DNA of 64,000 bases, taken from Pseudisothecium myosuroides (Eukaryota; Streptophyta; Bryopsida; Hypnales; Lembophyllaceae). Positions 45,321 to 57,800 of the stretch are shown here, piece by piece. The stretch lies in contig OX637293.1 of NCBI GenBank assembly GCA_951799445.1, positions 18,290,001-18,354,000 on the forward strand, written 5' to 3'. The notes beneath the pieces were generated by a model. That model saw only the letters and a program-made list of their open reading frames with translations, did not search any database and had not been told where the DNA came from. Positions within the stretch are counted from its first letter, which is position 1. Each line of letters opens with the position of its first letter. Made by a program: the position numbers and the translations under genes.

Positions 45321-46451
45321 ATGCCGGGCTCAACTATGGCTTGCCATGCGATTGATCACTCTGAATTGGTGAGCTGATAATATTCCTTTCAATTTGCTTG
45401 GCATCAATATTGTTGTTACCAGCAGTCGTTAAGTTGATCCGAAAATGGTTGCACTAGCTGTGCATTAACTACCGTCACTTGCCACCAATTTTCTTCCAAT
45501 GCATGAAGAATGAGTGTGTATGTGATAATTTTAGTATGCAAAAACGTGGCACAAATGGGATCTTGTAGTAAGTTCTGTAGTAGCTCTACGAGTTGTTTCT
45601 CACCAGCTGAATTGTCAGTTACATCCTTGCTGACAATTCAGCTGGAAATAGAATTCTGAGACTCAAATGCCAACCCCTTTGATACATTTGTGAATGTTTC
45701 ACTCAATGTCGTGACGTTTTATCATGTATCGATGAGTACCTTCTCATTTTTCATTGACGTTTTCACTTGCAGATTCAGAAGATTGGGAGATTCTAGCGAG
45801 ATCCTGCGTAAGCTGAAGAGACTGCATTTTATAACACACCTTCCGGATGGTTTATGTTGCAACATTAATCTTTCGAATCAGAAACTCTTCATTGGGTTCT
45901 AAACTTCTCCATCACGGTTATTCACAACAATGATGCTTCTGCAAAGATGGGAATTCACAAGCACTTCGCTATTATTGTTGCAACTATCTGCCAAGAAGTT
46001 GTGCATAGCTATCATTGAAGAGGCAAAAGTCAAGAATGTGCAGAACTTTTGATGCAGAAGTTCGGAATCCAAATGAAGAGTGTATGAATCCAAAGCTTAT
46101 GATGCGACATGAACCCTCTGATTTCGTGGACGGGCAGGATGAAGGAGATTCATGAAGGAATGAATTTTAAGAAATCATTCTTACCGGTTGAGGGTACCAA
46201 ATCCAATAGAGGTAACACTCCTTACTTTTCTGCTTGAAAGTAGCAAGAGATTCGCTTACATTGTCCTGCATTTTTATTGCTGATCTACGTGATTTTCAGT
46301 CTCAAAGAAAAGATTGTCAGGGACTATATCTCACGTGTACCTGGAGAAGTTTCAACAGACTTCTCTCAACACAAGTGAGAAACATCATGTTCTTGAGAAG
46401 AAACAGGTCGAATATGAACACAGTCAGACACCAAAATCGGACTACTCGTAG
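45321..46451 (+). CDS. Possible spliced gene of unknown function (model incomplete)
   Basis: A first exon (45321-45368) encodes MPGSTMACHAIDHSEL before GTGAGC. Two 3' exons are better supported because they join in frame: one ending at 46211 (GKSNR-like end with ATG at 46109, MNPLISWTGRMKEIHEGMNF, donor GTAACA) and 46300-46451 after ATTTTCAG, which continues VSKKRLSGTISHVYLEKFQQ and ends QTPKSDYS. An exon-like block at about 45774 (after CACTTGCAG) may lie between. The middle of the model is not resolved. The basic and polar composition suggests a soluble protein; no domain is recognised. Confidence 0.3.
45603..45645. other. Perfect 16-bp hairpin
   Basis: CCAGCTGAATTGTCAG and its exact reverse complement are separated by 11 nt. 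It lies in an intron or UTR of the possible + strand gene. No U-tract or conserved context suggests a specific role. Confidence 0.6.
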
Positions 46452-46627
46452 AAAAGGATGCTTGCAACTTTCTGTTTTTCATATGGAAGAAAGTTACAGT
46501 TCATATTTCTATGACCAAAGTGGGCATTTCCCCACATCTCTACAAATGATCAATACTAATAATCTACATGCAAGTCTGCCGTACTAGAAATATAGCAGAC
46601 CCGGGGATGGAGAGTCACCTCGGCAAA

Positions 46628-47840
46628 CTAAGCTAAAGTGGGTTGAATCTGCTCACTGAAAGAACACCGATTCCCCAGGGCACCATGTCCATCCATAAAC
46701 TCTTGGACGGCCATTTTCTTCATTGCCTTAGGATTCTTCACAGAGAAGACGGGTAACTTTTCTCCCAGTGCAGGTTCAGCCTCTGAGCGTGATAGTTCGT
46801 CCTCTTTCGAAAGTTCGTCCTCTGCCTTCACAGAACTTCCGGTACGCATCCTCTTAAACGAGTCCTTCCGGTCCTTATGGTCTTCGGAGCCTCGTTTCAA
46901 GTGCAAGTGCACTTTGTTTCCATCTCGGTGTGATCTCGATGATTTGTGCCCGAGTTTAATATGCCTCCCTTCTCCTTTCTTTGAATCACGCTTCCCGTGC
47001 TTCTCAAGATGGAGGGTAATCATCGTCGCTTTCTTGATATTGTTCCCGATATTCTCTTTGTTCCTTTCAAACGCCTTCGCGTCATCCTTCGTCTCAACTG
47101 AAACCTGTCCGAGTGAAAGCAGAGGCTTAAAATTAGAAAACGATTCCTCCTCCAGAAAATAAAGAAATTAAAAAACATGGCGTCGCTACTATATATTTCC
47201 ATGCAGGGAAAGAAGAGCTAGCGGTTCACGCAAAGACATGCAAACGAATAACTTCACAAAAGGCTCAACAGCAAGGAAGGTTTACCTCTTTCCTGGACGA
47301 CAAGAGAGAAAGCAAGCGCTCAGGAGCGTCATCTGGCGACGGCCACGACGGGATATCCTTGCACTTGGTGTGGAACGACTTGGGAACGTAGCCCGTGAAT
47401 TTCCACAACTGCTGCGAGAAGACTCGGGACACGTCGTTGAAGAGCTGCGGGTCGCCGCCCGGCGGCCCCTGCACATGCACTCGCTCGTGCATGGGCACTT
47501 CGTTGGCGGGTTTGCGCAGAAGGTCGGGCGGGTGAAGCGCGACCACGGCCACCGCGTCGGAGGGCAGGTCGGTCGGGGAGGCGTGCCGCGGCGGCAGTTG
47601 GTCCGGCGCTTCTTCGGCTTCTTTCTTCTTCTTGCTCTTGCACTTGTCGCAGACGAAGGTGGGGAGTCCCTTAGGAACTCGGCAACAGGCGGTGTGCACC
47701 CAAACGCCGCACTCGTCGCACTCCACCATCTCCTCGCCATCGTCGAAGCTCACCCCGCAAGGACAGTCCACGGTCCATGACTCGTCGTTCCAGTAGTCGG
47801 ATTCGGAGCTAGAAGGATGGTGGGCCTTGCCTCCCATCAC
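46628..47840 (-). CDS. PHD-finger protein (chromatin reader-like)
   Basis: Exon 1 (47840-47286) ends GAG before GTAAAC; exon 2 (47104-46628, after CGGACAG) continues in phase 0, giving 343 residues. A C4HC3 PHD finger covers about 26-67: C26, C28, C41, C44, H49, C52, C64, C67, with the usual aromatic W47 before the histidine. PHD fingers of this type bind histone H3 tails, so a nuclear role is likely. A second conserved-looking block follows (HVQGPPGGDPQLFNDVSRVF, KFTGYVPKSFHTKCKDI), then a Lys/Arg/His-rich tail with probable nuclear localisation signals (KRDSKKGEGR, RKDSFKRMR) and an acidic Ser/Glu segment. The first exon is GC-rich with long shadow frames on both strands. A further 3' exon cannot be excluded. 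I cannot name an orthologue. Confidence 0.8.
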
Positions 47841-48829
47841 ATCCCACTACTTTCTTCCCCAGGAACGACGCAGGGAGAGAATTTCCGCTGCCCTTAGAAC
47901 CCTAAGTGGACGACAAAACACGTCCTTGCTCCCTCACAACAAACCCCTCCACAAACCCGCTTCCAAGCGCAGATACAGCCTACCGACACAATCGCTCCAC
48001 AATCCCTCTCAGGTACGACTCTCTCCCTCGTTCACAAATTCCTGTAAAACCCAACCCCTACTCTGTTCAAACCTTCATTCAAAGTTACAACACTATTTCT
48101 GCAACACAAGCGCCAGGCGGAAGCGTTTCCCAGTCTCCTCCAACCAGAGAAACCTCCTGATACTATTATCTACCCATGATTCCGACGACCACCAGCACAC
48201 GCGCAGCAACCGCAACCCCAACCCCAAATCTCACAACCGTAACAACAACCCTAGAGAATCGCAACTGCTCCAAACAGGGCGACGACACAAAACCATCTGC
48301 AACAAAAAACACAACAAGCCTCACTCAAGCCCTAAAACTCTGCACCCAGCGGAATCCTGTTGCCTCCGCGCCTCCAACAATCACCCTGCGGAAGAAGGAA
48401 GAGAAGGAAAGGAAGCGAGAGAGAGGACAAGCGAGCGAGAGCAGCAATTGTGAGTCCTCGTGTGAGCACGATTGAAATGAAGGCGACGATACGGTGGGGC
48501 ACCCAATTAATCTCCGTCATCCCTTCCGTTGGAGGAAGGGAAGGGAAGGGCTGCAGCGGCGGCGCGCAGGAGGAAGGCGCCTGGGAAAAGGCGATCGATT
48601 AGGGCTCGGGCGGGATTCGGGGGAGATGGGACTCATATCATGGGGACTAATTTTACACTTAGCTCCAAATTTTCAAAATTTGTTATTACTGGGTCGCACT
48701 CACTGTTCGTTGCTTGCAGTTCTTTCGCTCCTGATGCGGATGCTCCTCGCGCGGAGGAATGCAAGGGCGCTAGGGGGGGACGGCCGGGGTGAATTGACCC
48801 CGCGCTCGGCCTTGAAGGGAAAACCCTGA
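47841..48829. promoter_or_regulatory. Promoter/5' region of the PHD gene
   Basis: C/A-rich on + (so G/T-rich on the gene strand) from 47880 to 48400, then GC-rich to about 48820. No start ATG competes upstream in the PHD frame near the gene. Several overlapping frames on + (47827-48453, 48176-48475, 48494-48829) are compositional and not supported as genes. Confidence 0.35.
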
Positions 48830-49940
48830 AATTTTTTATTTGCGAGGCATGATAAAATTTGCAAATTCTGGTTTCTTATTTGCAATCAAAGGCTCCAAAT
48901 TAGCATGAAGAGGATTAGAGCGTACATTAGGCCCCAAATTAGCATGAAGAGGATTAGAGCGTACCCTAGGCCCCAAATTAGCAAGGTTAGGTTTAGAACA
49001 TATCCTAGAGAGGGCTCAAATAGGGGGCTTTTTTTCCACATGCACCCTTGGAATGATTTGGGAGGCTGAGTGAGGGGGTCAGTTCACTTTGACAGGGGAC
49101 TTGGGGGGTCAAGTCTGTAGGGGTGGGTGAATTGGCCCCTCGCTTGGCCCCTCCAAGTCATTCTAGGGATGCAAGTAAAAAAAAAAGTCTCCTATTTTGT
49201 GCCTCATTAATTTACCTTGTGCACATCTCGTAGCTAATTTGGGGCTTTTGCTTGTAAGTATGAATTTTTGAAATTTGCAAATTTTATCATGCGTGGAAAA
49301 TTTAAAAAATTCAATATTTTCCTGAGGGGCCGTGTGAGGGGGTTAGTGCACCTTGTCTAGTCTATAGTAGTGTAACAAGCCTAATGCGGAGGCTGTTTTG
49401 CCCCTGCATTTTACCTAAGGAAAAAGCGCATGAACTTTTTATTTGCGATGCATAATAAAATTTGCAAATTCTAAGCTCATATTTGCAATTGAAGGCTCCA
49501 AATTAGCTAGGAGAGATCTATAACATACCCTAAACACGGCACAAAATAGGGGCTCTTTTTTTTTACATTCACCCTTAGCTTTACCTCTGCACGAGGCTTG
49601 TCGAACTACAATAAACTCGACCTAGGGATTGGGTGCTAGGGGGTCTATAGTAGTTCAACAAGTCTAATGCGGAGCCCATTTTGCCCCCACCCTGCCGTTT
49701 TATCCGATTTATCTGTGGAGATTATACAAAAACTTTTTATTTGCAACGCACGATAAAATTTGCAAATTTTGAGTTTATATTTACAATCAAAGGCCCCAAA
49801 TTTGCTGGGAGGGGTGTAGAGAAGTAGATTGATCAAGCACAAAATAGGGGGGCTTTTTTTAAGCGCATTAGGCTAGTTGCACTACTATAGACTCGACCGT
49901 GATTGGGTACTAGGGAGGACTGGAGGAGCGTGAAATTTAT
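48830..49940. repeat. Complex repeat cluster (three direct and one inverted ~150-300 bp units)
   Basis: A unit with TTTTTATTTGCGA, ATAAAATTTGCAAATTxTG, CAAAGGCTCCAAATTAGC and AAATAGGGGGCTTTTTTT occurs at about 48832-49035, 49430-49565 and 49728-49862, and inverted at about 49165-49305. The first unit also carries a 39-bp subrepeat (AATTAGCATGAAGAGGATTA) twice, near 48897 and 48936, with a diverged third. The phrase GTCTATAGTAGT, AAC-AGCCTAATGCGGAG-type, joins units near 49360 and 49640. Confidence 0.75.
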
Positions 49941-50335
49941 TGGGGTTTGAAAGTAGGAGCACTCAAAGTGCCACTTCTTGGTCGTTTTGTAATTTTATGA
50001 CACTTTCATAATCATATTATGTGGACTAGTATGCCCTGTGCCATTGACACAGTATAATAAAATAATAAAATATACCAAAATAAAAGCAATGTTCTATTTT
50101 TTAATTCAATAAAAAATTTGAAATTCAATAACTTTTATACCATAGGTCCAAATGCCACGAAACAAAGCCCATACACCCTTCTTCATTGAGGACTTTCTGG
50201 CGATTCCAATAACGAAACTGGGGAACGCATGGTTTTGGAGATGTCACCGTAATAAATAAAACAAACAATATAACTTAAGGCATGAATTTTCAAAGTTGAA
50301 CGCATAGGATTCCTTTACGTGTCACTAGACTTTCT
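49941..50335. other. Spacer, no gene recognised
   Basis: AT-rich sequence between the repeat cluster and a TTAA element. Nothing supported. Confidence 0.35.
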
Positions 50336-51350
50336 TTAACCCCTAAAGTCCCATTCGGTCCCCTTGGGGAGCAAAATGAATTTTGGATAGGCTCCTACTA
50401 TCTCAATATTTGTAGTGATTTTCTGAATCTTTTTGTGAAGATAGAAAAACACATTAGCTCTCTGTAAATATAATTTTTTAAATTCTAATCAGTGCTTGGG
50501 AGCAAAAATGATGGCACAAAAGCCCTTTTTCTAGTTCAGCGGGCAAAAAAAACCCTAAAAAAAACTTTAAAATAAAAACTTAAATTTTTTTTCATAGATT
50601 ATATTTTTTTCTGCATGGAAAGCTTTGAGCCATTTCATTTGGATAAGTGACGTGAAAGTCATGGACAATCTTGTTTATGGGCAAAAAATAACTTGTAGAA
50701 TCAATTTCTAAACTCAATTTTTCACAATTTAAAAAAAAAAGGTTGACAAGGTTAAAGTCTCTTGCTAGAGCAATATCACTGTTGAAATTAGTGGGTTTCA
50801 ATTCCATCTTAGAGTTATTAATGGATTAATCTTCCTTGCATCTTGAATCTACTTCTATCTAACAATTTTTTAATGAATGAAAACTTAGTGTGTATTTTTC
50901 TAATTTTTTTTGAGACTTTTTGTAGGCTCATACAATCTCAATATTCATTTAATTTTGTAAGGTCTTTTGTGACGCTAAAAAGACACTTAAGCTTCATAAA
51001 AATATAATTTTTGTTTCAATCCATGCCTAAGAACAAAAATTATGGCACAATAAGCTAAAAATAGAGGTTAGGGGGTAGCACAAAAAAAATTCACAAAAGG
51101 TCAAAATATATCTTTTTTAAATTCTAAAATATTACTAAAATATATGGAGTATATTTTTGTCTACATGTGAAGCTTTGATTCATTCTAATTGGACTAGCTA
51201 GTGATGAAAGAGTTCTAGACAATCTAAGCATTTTCTTCAAAAAATAATTAATAGGATTCATTTTTTAGTGCAATATTTACACTTTTTCAATAAAAAATAT
51301 TTAATAGGATTAAGTATGCTTGCTAAAACAACTCACTGTTGGGATTATTG
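50336..51350. mobile_element. TTAA-family element (copy E7), rearranged
   Basis: The left end TTAACCCCTAAAGTCCC and the internal GCTTGGGAGCAAAAATGATG (compare CCCGGGAGCAAAAGTTATG in E5) identify the family. The inner segment 50380-50830 is repeated in diverged form at 50895-51340. No clean right terminus is visible; a CATTAG MITE starts 60 bp further on. Confidence 0.6.
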
Positions 51351-51413
51351 TGTTTACAGACACTATCAAAACTAAGTACAAATTAGAAATGTTTTCATTC
51401 AAACAACTATACC

Positions 51414-51700
51414 CATTAGAAGAGATTTGAAGGGTGTAGAAGACTGCAAGTTCCCAGGTTGTTCCCAGCTTGGAAACTCTGCCACACGCGTAGTCCAACA
51501 TGGTCGAGAAAGTGCCACGTCATATTTTTCAAAAAAAATTAAATTTTTTTAAAAAAATTTTAGAAGCAAAATATATATATATATATTTTTTTTTTAGTAA
51601 TTAGGGTTCTGACAGCGCCCGACGTTCCTTTGCTACATTGAGAATGGAATGGGAAACGGGCCTGAAACGGCCCTCCAATGCCCCCAAATCTCTTCTAATG
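51414..51700. mobile_element. CATTAG MITE, copy C
   Basis: Perfect 16-bp terminal inverted repeats: CATTAGAAGAGATTTG and CAAATCTCTTCTAATG. It shares GACTGCAAGTTCCCA, GTGCCACGTCA and AAACGGGCCTGAAACGGCC with copies A and B. Length 287 bp, no ORF. Confidence 0.85.
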
Positions 51701-54700
51701 ATAAACATCAATGGACAAAGTCCAAAAGTGGATACATGAAAGTTGTAGTGTGCAACATACTATACGTTACCATGGAAGTTTGAAGAAAAAATTAGTTGTG
51801 GTTTGAAAGTAAATTAATTTCAAAGTTAGCCATGTCTAAAACTCGGTTTTGTTGACAATGATTTGGATTTACATTATCTTTTGTCAATTTTTTCTTAGAA
51901 CTCTGAAAAAACATTTTGTGCCTTGGCATATTGGTATACATCATTTCAAATTGTTGTACACATGTTGCCATGTTGAATGACCTTGTAGGAGCAAATGGCG
52001 AACAATTAAGGAACATTCCTCTCCTAGAAAGCTTGGCCTTGTCCATATGATCGAGGCACCTTGCACTTGTTGCTTCCTCACGCAATCATTTTGACAATGG
52101 ATTTAATGGCCACTTGGGCGCTACAAAAAATTGTTCATGAAATGGGTCAAATTTCTTATTGAAAGCAGATATTTAGGTTGAAAGTAGATATTTATAGAAT
52201 TCTGTGTTGCCACCAACCTTTAAATCATTAGGATTGATGAACTGGCAGCCTTCAAGAACGATGATCAAATATAATTCTTTTCGCATGGATTTTGGTGTTT
52301 GATCAATAGTGCCTAAGTTGGAGATTTTATATACATCTAGGGGATGGATTATTGATTCTTGAATGTTAAGTATCATTGACATAAAAATACATTTAATCTC
52401 TCATGAGGAAGGTTTTGAGTTTTTTAGAGGAACTAAAGGAGTATAAAATCCTTATCCATAGTGCAAAAAATTGCCACACAAAGGAATCAAACTCAACTAA
52501 GTTATTGGATAGGGTCAAAAACACTTCAAAAACTATCTTCAAATTTGTCTTGTCATTTCAACGAAATTTTTTATCACTCTTGGTAAATTGAAAAAAGATG
52601 CCTTTTTCAATTTGTCTTAAATGCATTGAAAACAATAGTTTTCAATTTTTCAATGATTATAGGTGCAAAATTGTTACATGCATAACCAATTTAACCATTT
52701 TATTTTATTTTTTGACAAATGGGAAACCATTGCATTAAAAAAAAATCCACATACAAGATAGCCAAGCCGTAAGAGCATCGCCACGGCTACATGTGGAATG
52801 GCATAGACCGGGGGGTGGCCATGCCTGGCCACATATATTGCCCCACGGCACGCACTGCGAGGGTCTAGAAATGGCCAGGCAGGGCCAAATTTGAAGAATA
52901 CACGGGGAAATGGTGCACTTTACCTCGTGGCTCAGTATTGAGTTTGACTTGTGTTTTGAGGCTTGTGATTGCGAAAAGGTGAGGAATAAATTTTTTTTTT
53001 AATATGAACGTCATTAAAATCTTTGACAAGGTGCTATATTTGGGTTCCTTGCTCGAATTCCAAGTTTGGCATTGTCATTGTGAAGTCTTGGGCCCCGTGT
53101 TCGAGGGCGTTGCAGAGTACCAATCTCATGTAGGCGTAGGACAGAGAACAAACTCAAATCTGATTTCTATACAAGGACTCGTCAAACCCACTTTTGACAC
53201 CACTGCTTGTGACGTCAAGCATGGTGATGCTCTAAGGCTCAACAATGAAGAGACAATGAGCCCGAAAAAAGAAGGAAACTAAAAGGGAGTTTATATAACA
53301 TAATTCACCTTTGCTAAGGGATCCCTTTTGCTCCTTTTTCTCAACTCTGACAACATATTGAGTCATGCTCTCAGCCCAGCCAATTATCTTTCCAAGATTA
53401 TAACTATGAACTCCCCCCAGGTACCTTGGGAGGAAATATACCTCCACCTGGGGGGAGGTACAATCCCTGGTTAACAATGTTATGCTACCCATCTTTTCAT
53501 ATTGACAAACATCATCACACTTTTGACAATCCCAATCAAAATAAATTTGTAGTTTGATATTTTTGGAGTAGTAGCTTGCAAGGTTCTTTAGTACACAACA
53601 ATTGGATTTGACAGTACGAGTAATTGAAATAGAAGCAAGTGAAATTTGATGGAGTTGACTTTTCCTTCAAAGCAACCTCGAAAACAAGTTCCCATAGATT
53701 TCAATAACAGAAAAAATTCCAAAGACATTACTACAAGGAGATCATTACATTTCAAATCCATTCCAACAGATTTCAAGCAGAAAGCTGCAATTCAGAGACA
53801 TAGCGCCAAAGCAGTAACATAGTACTCCGTACATATTATATGAAGATGGGGGCAGAAGAAGAGCCCAAACGGAAATGCCAACACTCATTCGAACAACATG
53901 AACTGCAAATTTGTCTGACAGCATCATGAATACGTTTTGTTACTCACCTGGATACATTTACAGAAACTCTATCAGTAAGAAAAGCCTATACACTGCTCCT
54001 TCATGATAATTAATCAGAGATCAAGTTGAGCGCATATCGGTAGGTAACGTCCCATCCATAAGCCCATAAACTCCAGCTTGATATCATAAGCAACATACCT
54101 AACAAGAGATTCATCAACTACAGAGATACAAGATTATTTCTGCAACTCTGATCAAGACAGATTTTCAACCTCCTAGAAAAAATACTACCTCTAAATCTGG
54201 AAGTGATGCCACTTCAACTGAGTCCACGCAAACCTGAAGATGAAGTAGCCTATATTGTGGGAAGTGAATGCGATAGCTTAGTTACGCAGTAATTTAATCC
54301 CACAACACTGCCAAAGAGACACTAGCCTGACGAGACTATTTGTTACCTGAACAGCAGCCATGTCATCATTTTGTGTACTGCAGGAAGATCATCATCACTA
54401 CCAGCAACAGCCGGAGTTTCAAATCAAGGAGGCACGTGATTTCAGTTTGCTTTATAATGATTTCGAATGCTTGAATGGGCAGATGTCGACAGCATTGCCT
54501 GTTCATTGTAGAGCAAGCTACATTTTGGCGTGCGGACCCAGCTGCGTCTTTTTCTCACGCCAGATATTGGCAGTAGAAATCAATGCTTTCCGAAAAAATG
54601 CCGCTTATGATGAGCCTTCGTATTCTGTGAGGCATCCCAAAAGATGGTTACAGGAAATACATATCACCTACTCCAGGATTGCACGTATTCTAACAAGTCA

Positions 54701-54800
54701 CCACTATCTAAATTAAATAGTTTAGGAAAGAACTTGCAACAATACTTCTGCATTGGCAACCAGTCGATCTATGAAACACAGACAAGACCCATGCGTCAGA
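51701..54800. other. 3' flank of the Sec14-like gene and spacer
   Basis: No supported gene up to 54188. A GC-rich patch at 52770-52900 (GGGGTGGCCATGCC) and a perfect 12-bp inverted repeat (CTCCCCCCAGGT at 53411-53422, ACCTGGGGGGAG at 53446-53457) stand out. On -, two short exon-like blocks with GT-AG borders (54377-54347 and 54233-54189) lie 0.4-0.6 kb beyond the Sec14 stop and may be alternative 3' exons. Confidence 0.4.
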
Positions 54801-57800
54801 TTATCTCACCATCATCTCTTTCATCTGTTCCACTTCTTCAAACAGTTTCTTCTGTTCTCCTAAGACGTCCTGCAGATTCTGGTTCACCAATCATACAAGG
54901 CGCTCTCAGAACTACTTGATGGGAAAACTACTCCATGGGCATATACACTGCTAGAAAGTAAGGACAAAGAGGTCAAAGAATGGGAAATCCCTTACAGAAA
55001 TATAGACATGAATAAGCAAGGCATAATGTCATATTTAGAAGTATGACCGACATGTCCAAGAGACAAACCTTGTTCGTTTCTGCTAGTTCTGCTTCCAGGC
55101 ATTTGATCTTGTCTGCAGAAGGATCCCCTGCAGGCGTTTTGGCCGCTAAATTAGATGTTGAAGACAGTGTGCTGAATTCTTCCTCAAGCTTTGCCACACG
55201 ATTGGACATGTCTCCTGTCGATCTTGCAACTTCATCTGCAGTCATCCAGAACTTTGAATCCTTTTCTTCAGATACCTTTGACGCAAGCCGGTAGGGGAAT
55301 CTGAAACAATCTAGGAACGCCAAAAGTAGAGACCACAACAGAGACCGGGCCTGCATGCTTGTCATCCCCAAACTCTCGGACTCCTCTGCAATTCAATACA
55401 AATTGACATCAAATTGAGTAGTTGCCCACCAACTTCGCATCACAAGATTTCAATCAATCTATCACAACGACAACCATCCCTCAAGATACATGCAGGTGAA
55501 GGTATTCTTACGGTTTGAGCATATATAGAAACCATGCAGAATCAAGATGCATTATGGATTAAGTACCTTCAGAAGTTTTGGCTGACATCTTCGTATCACA
55601 ACCTCCAACATTACTTCGACTCTGTAACCAGCAAGCCAATAGGTATTTCGGTTAGCAATGAGTTTGTTGAATAAAAACACGCATCAACGTCCCAGGTATC
55701 AGAATAAATCTAGAAGCGAGAGCATCAACAACTTCTATCATGTTTCAATACCTGTCCTTTCACAGGTGACGCCTCGTCCTGAGGATGACTACAACTCATC
55801 CCCGCTCCAGACTCTGCAGTTGACTCTTGTCGTCCACCCCCAAACTCGTGACCAATTTCCTGTGACACATTAAGGGATCACGAAAATTCCAAAATGCAGT
55901 TAAAAGGCAACTCGACCTAACAACCTTCAACCTTCAAGGAAATAGCTGGCATACTGTAAAACAATGAGCAAGACCGTCATCAAGTCACCTTTATCTCAAC
56001 CTATCGTCATCTGGAAACTAAAATAAAGTTTCTACAAAGAGCCAAGTCAAAGATTTGAACAGCAAGTATACCATCTTTACGTCCTCAGAATGATACGAAT
56101 CGGCATGATCTTTTGCAGAAGACACACTCTCTCTTACACCTTTTCCATGCGCTTCTGCTAATACAAGCTGCAGAGTGTGACACAATTGTGCAGAGCACAG
56201 AACTTCGGTGAATGCCTTAATGATGCTGACCAAAATGAGAAACTAAAAGTACCAACTTGGAAAAGTTCCTAGTTCTTTTGCTTCGAAATCTTGTTAGCGA
56301 CAATAAGGGAACGAACTACTCATAGTTCTATGATAAAAGGCATTCACCGAAGTACAAGTGCACGTTGAAGTACAAGTTCATTGTAAACTTACCTTCAAAA
56401 TGTCAGAATCCTTCCAAGGCCCCTTGTCGGACTGCAGACATCCACCTTCTGTTGGGCAGGTGCAAACTCCACCTAGAAAGTCTGGCAAGTTACTGTACCA
56501 ACCACAAACTCCAACAGTGAATACAGATATCCGATTTTATTGTGACGATTGCTTGAAGCCGATGTGCGATATTGCATCCAAAAGAAACGAGAGACAGTTG
56601 ATAAAAATCGGATACCCGTACTGTACACGGGCTAGTCAAAAATTAAGTTCAAAGTTACAACACTCCACTAAGAACGTTGAGAATACTAAGACCCAAGTAC
56701 CTTTCATCAATGATCTCCAGCAGTTTTTTCTGGAAGTTGTTACCATAAACCTGCCAAGACAAATAAACGCAGTATTCACAATAAAGTTAAAAGTGTCTCT
56801 GCAGAGAGATCTCCCGCTTAGACAATGCTGCTTCCAAGTGATCAGACAAAAAAATATGAATAAAAAGAAACATCAAGGATCCCGAAGTACCCGCCCAGTT
56901 GGTGCACATAATGCCCAGTCTAGGAAAATTCTAAAATCCATGGGCTAAGAAAAGGAAGCCGTAAAGTAACATATGAAAAACAACATACATGTATTTTTGT
57001 TGCTGTGCACGGATCCAAAAAGCGCTTGACAGTGCCCCAAAGCACTTTAAAACCTGGCCCAGCATTGACGATAAACAATCGCGCCAATGTCTGCGTTGCA
57101 ACCAATGCAATGAACAAAAATAGAAAACATATTCACGAATAACATGACTTGCCAGCCAAAAGACAAAGTGATCAATCTACATATAAAAGTACCTCAGGGT
57201 AATTGTCATTATCAATTCTCTGGATGGCAATAACAAGGTCTCGTGCCTCTTTAGTGAAATTCTTCATACCCTACACACAAAAATGAAAAGTTAGAAATGC
57301 AATAAATGAATGAATAGGCACCAGCATGACTGTACCACATGATTTGAAGACACATGGTGAACATATTACCACTCCAGCTACATCAAGAATGGTGGTGGTG
57401 TCGCCAATAAAGTGATTTGCTGCAACAGAGCATGCTGGGAACTTCACGTTCAGCAGCTTCTCAAACTCTTGTACATGGTACTTCAAATATCTATCAAGCG
57501 TGGTAACTTCCATCAAGTTCTGTGCATGAATCTTGCCAATTCTTTCAATATACACTGGCCTGCCTTCTTTATCCACCCCATGATGCCCTTGCGGATAATG
57601 CAACCTCACTTTGTCCAATTCTGTAAAGGTGAAGTCCTGAACACAAAACAAATACGACCAATAAGAATTGTGATGCAACAGATGACATAGATGGAATTTT
57701 CAAACACAGTTCCGGGCATTCGTCGAATGTGTAAATCCACCCAGTGATTCACAGCGTTGGGTACAAAACTGCCCTTAAAACTCATTCTAAAGTGAGGTAC

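Noticed and set aside
46234..46587. 117-codon + frame near the possible spliced gene
   Set aside because: A different frame over the same bases joins two exons in phase and ends at a stop at 46451, which is a better coding candidate.
47238..47780. 180-codon + frame across the PHD exon
   Set aside because: It is the antisense shadow of a GC-rich exon with clear PHD cysteine spacing on -.
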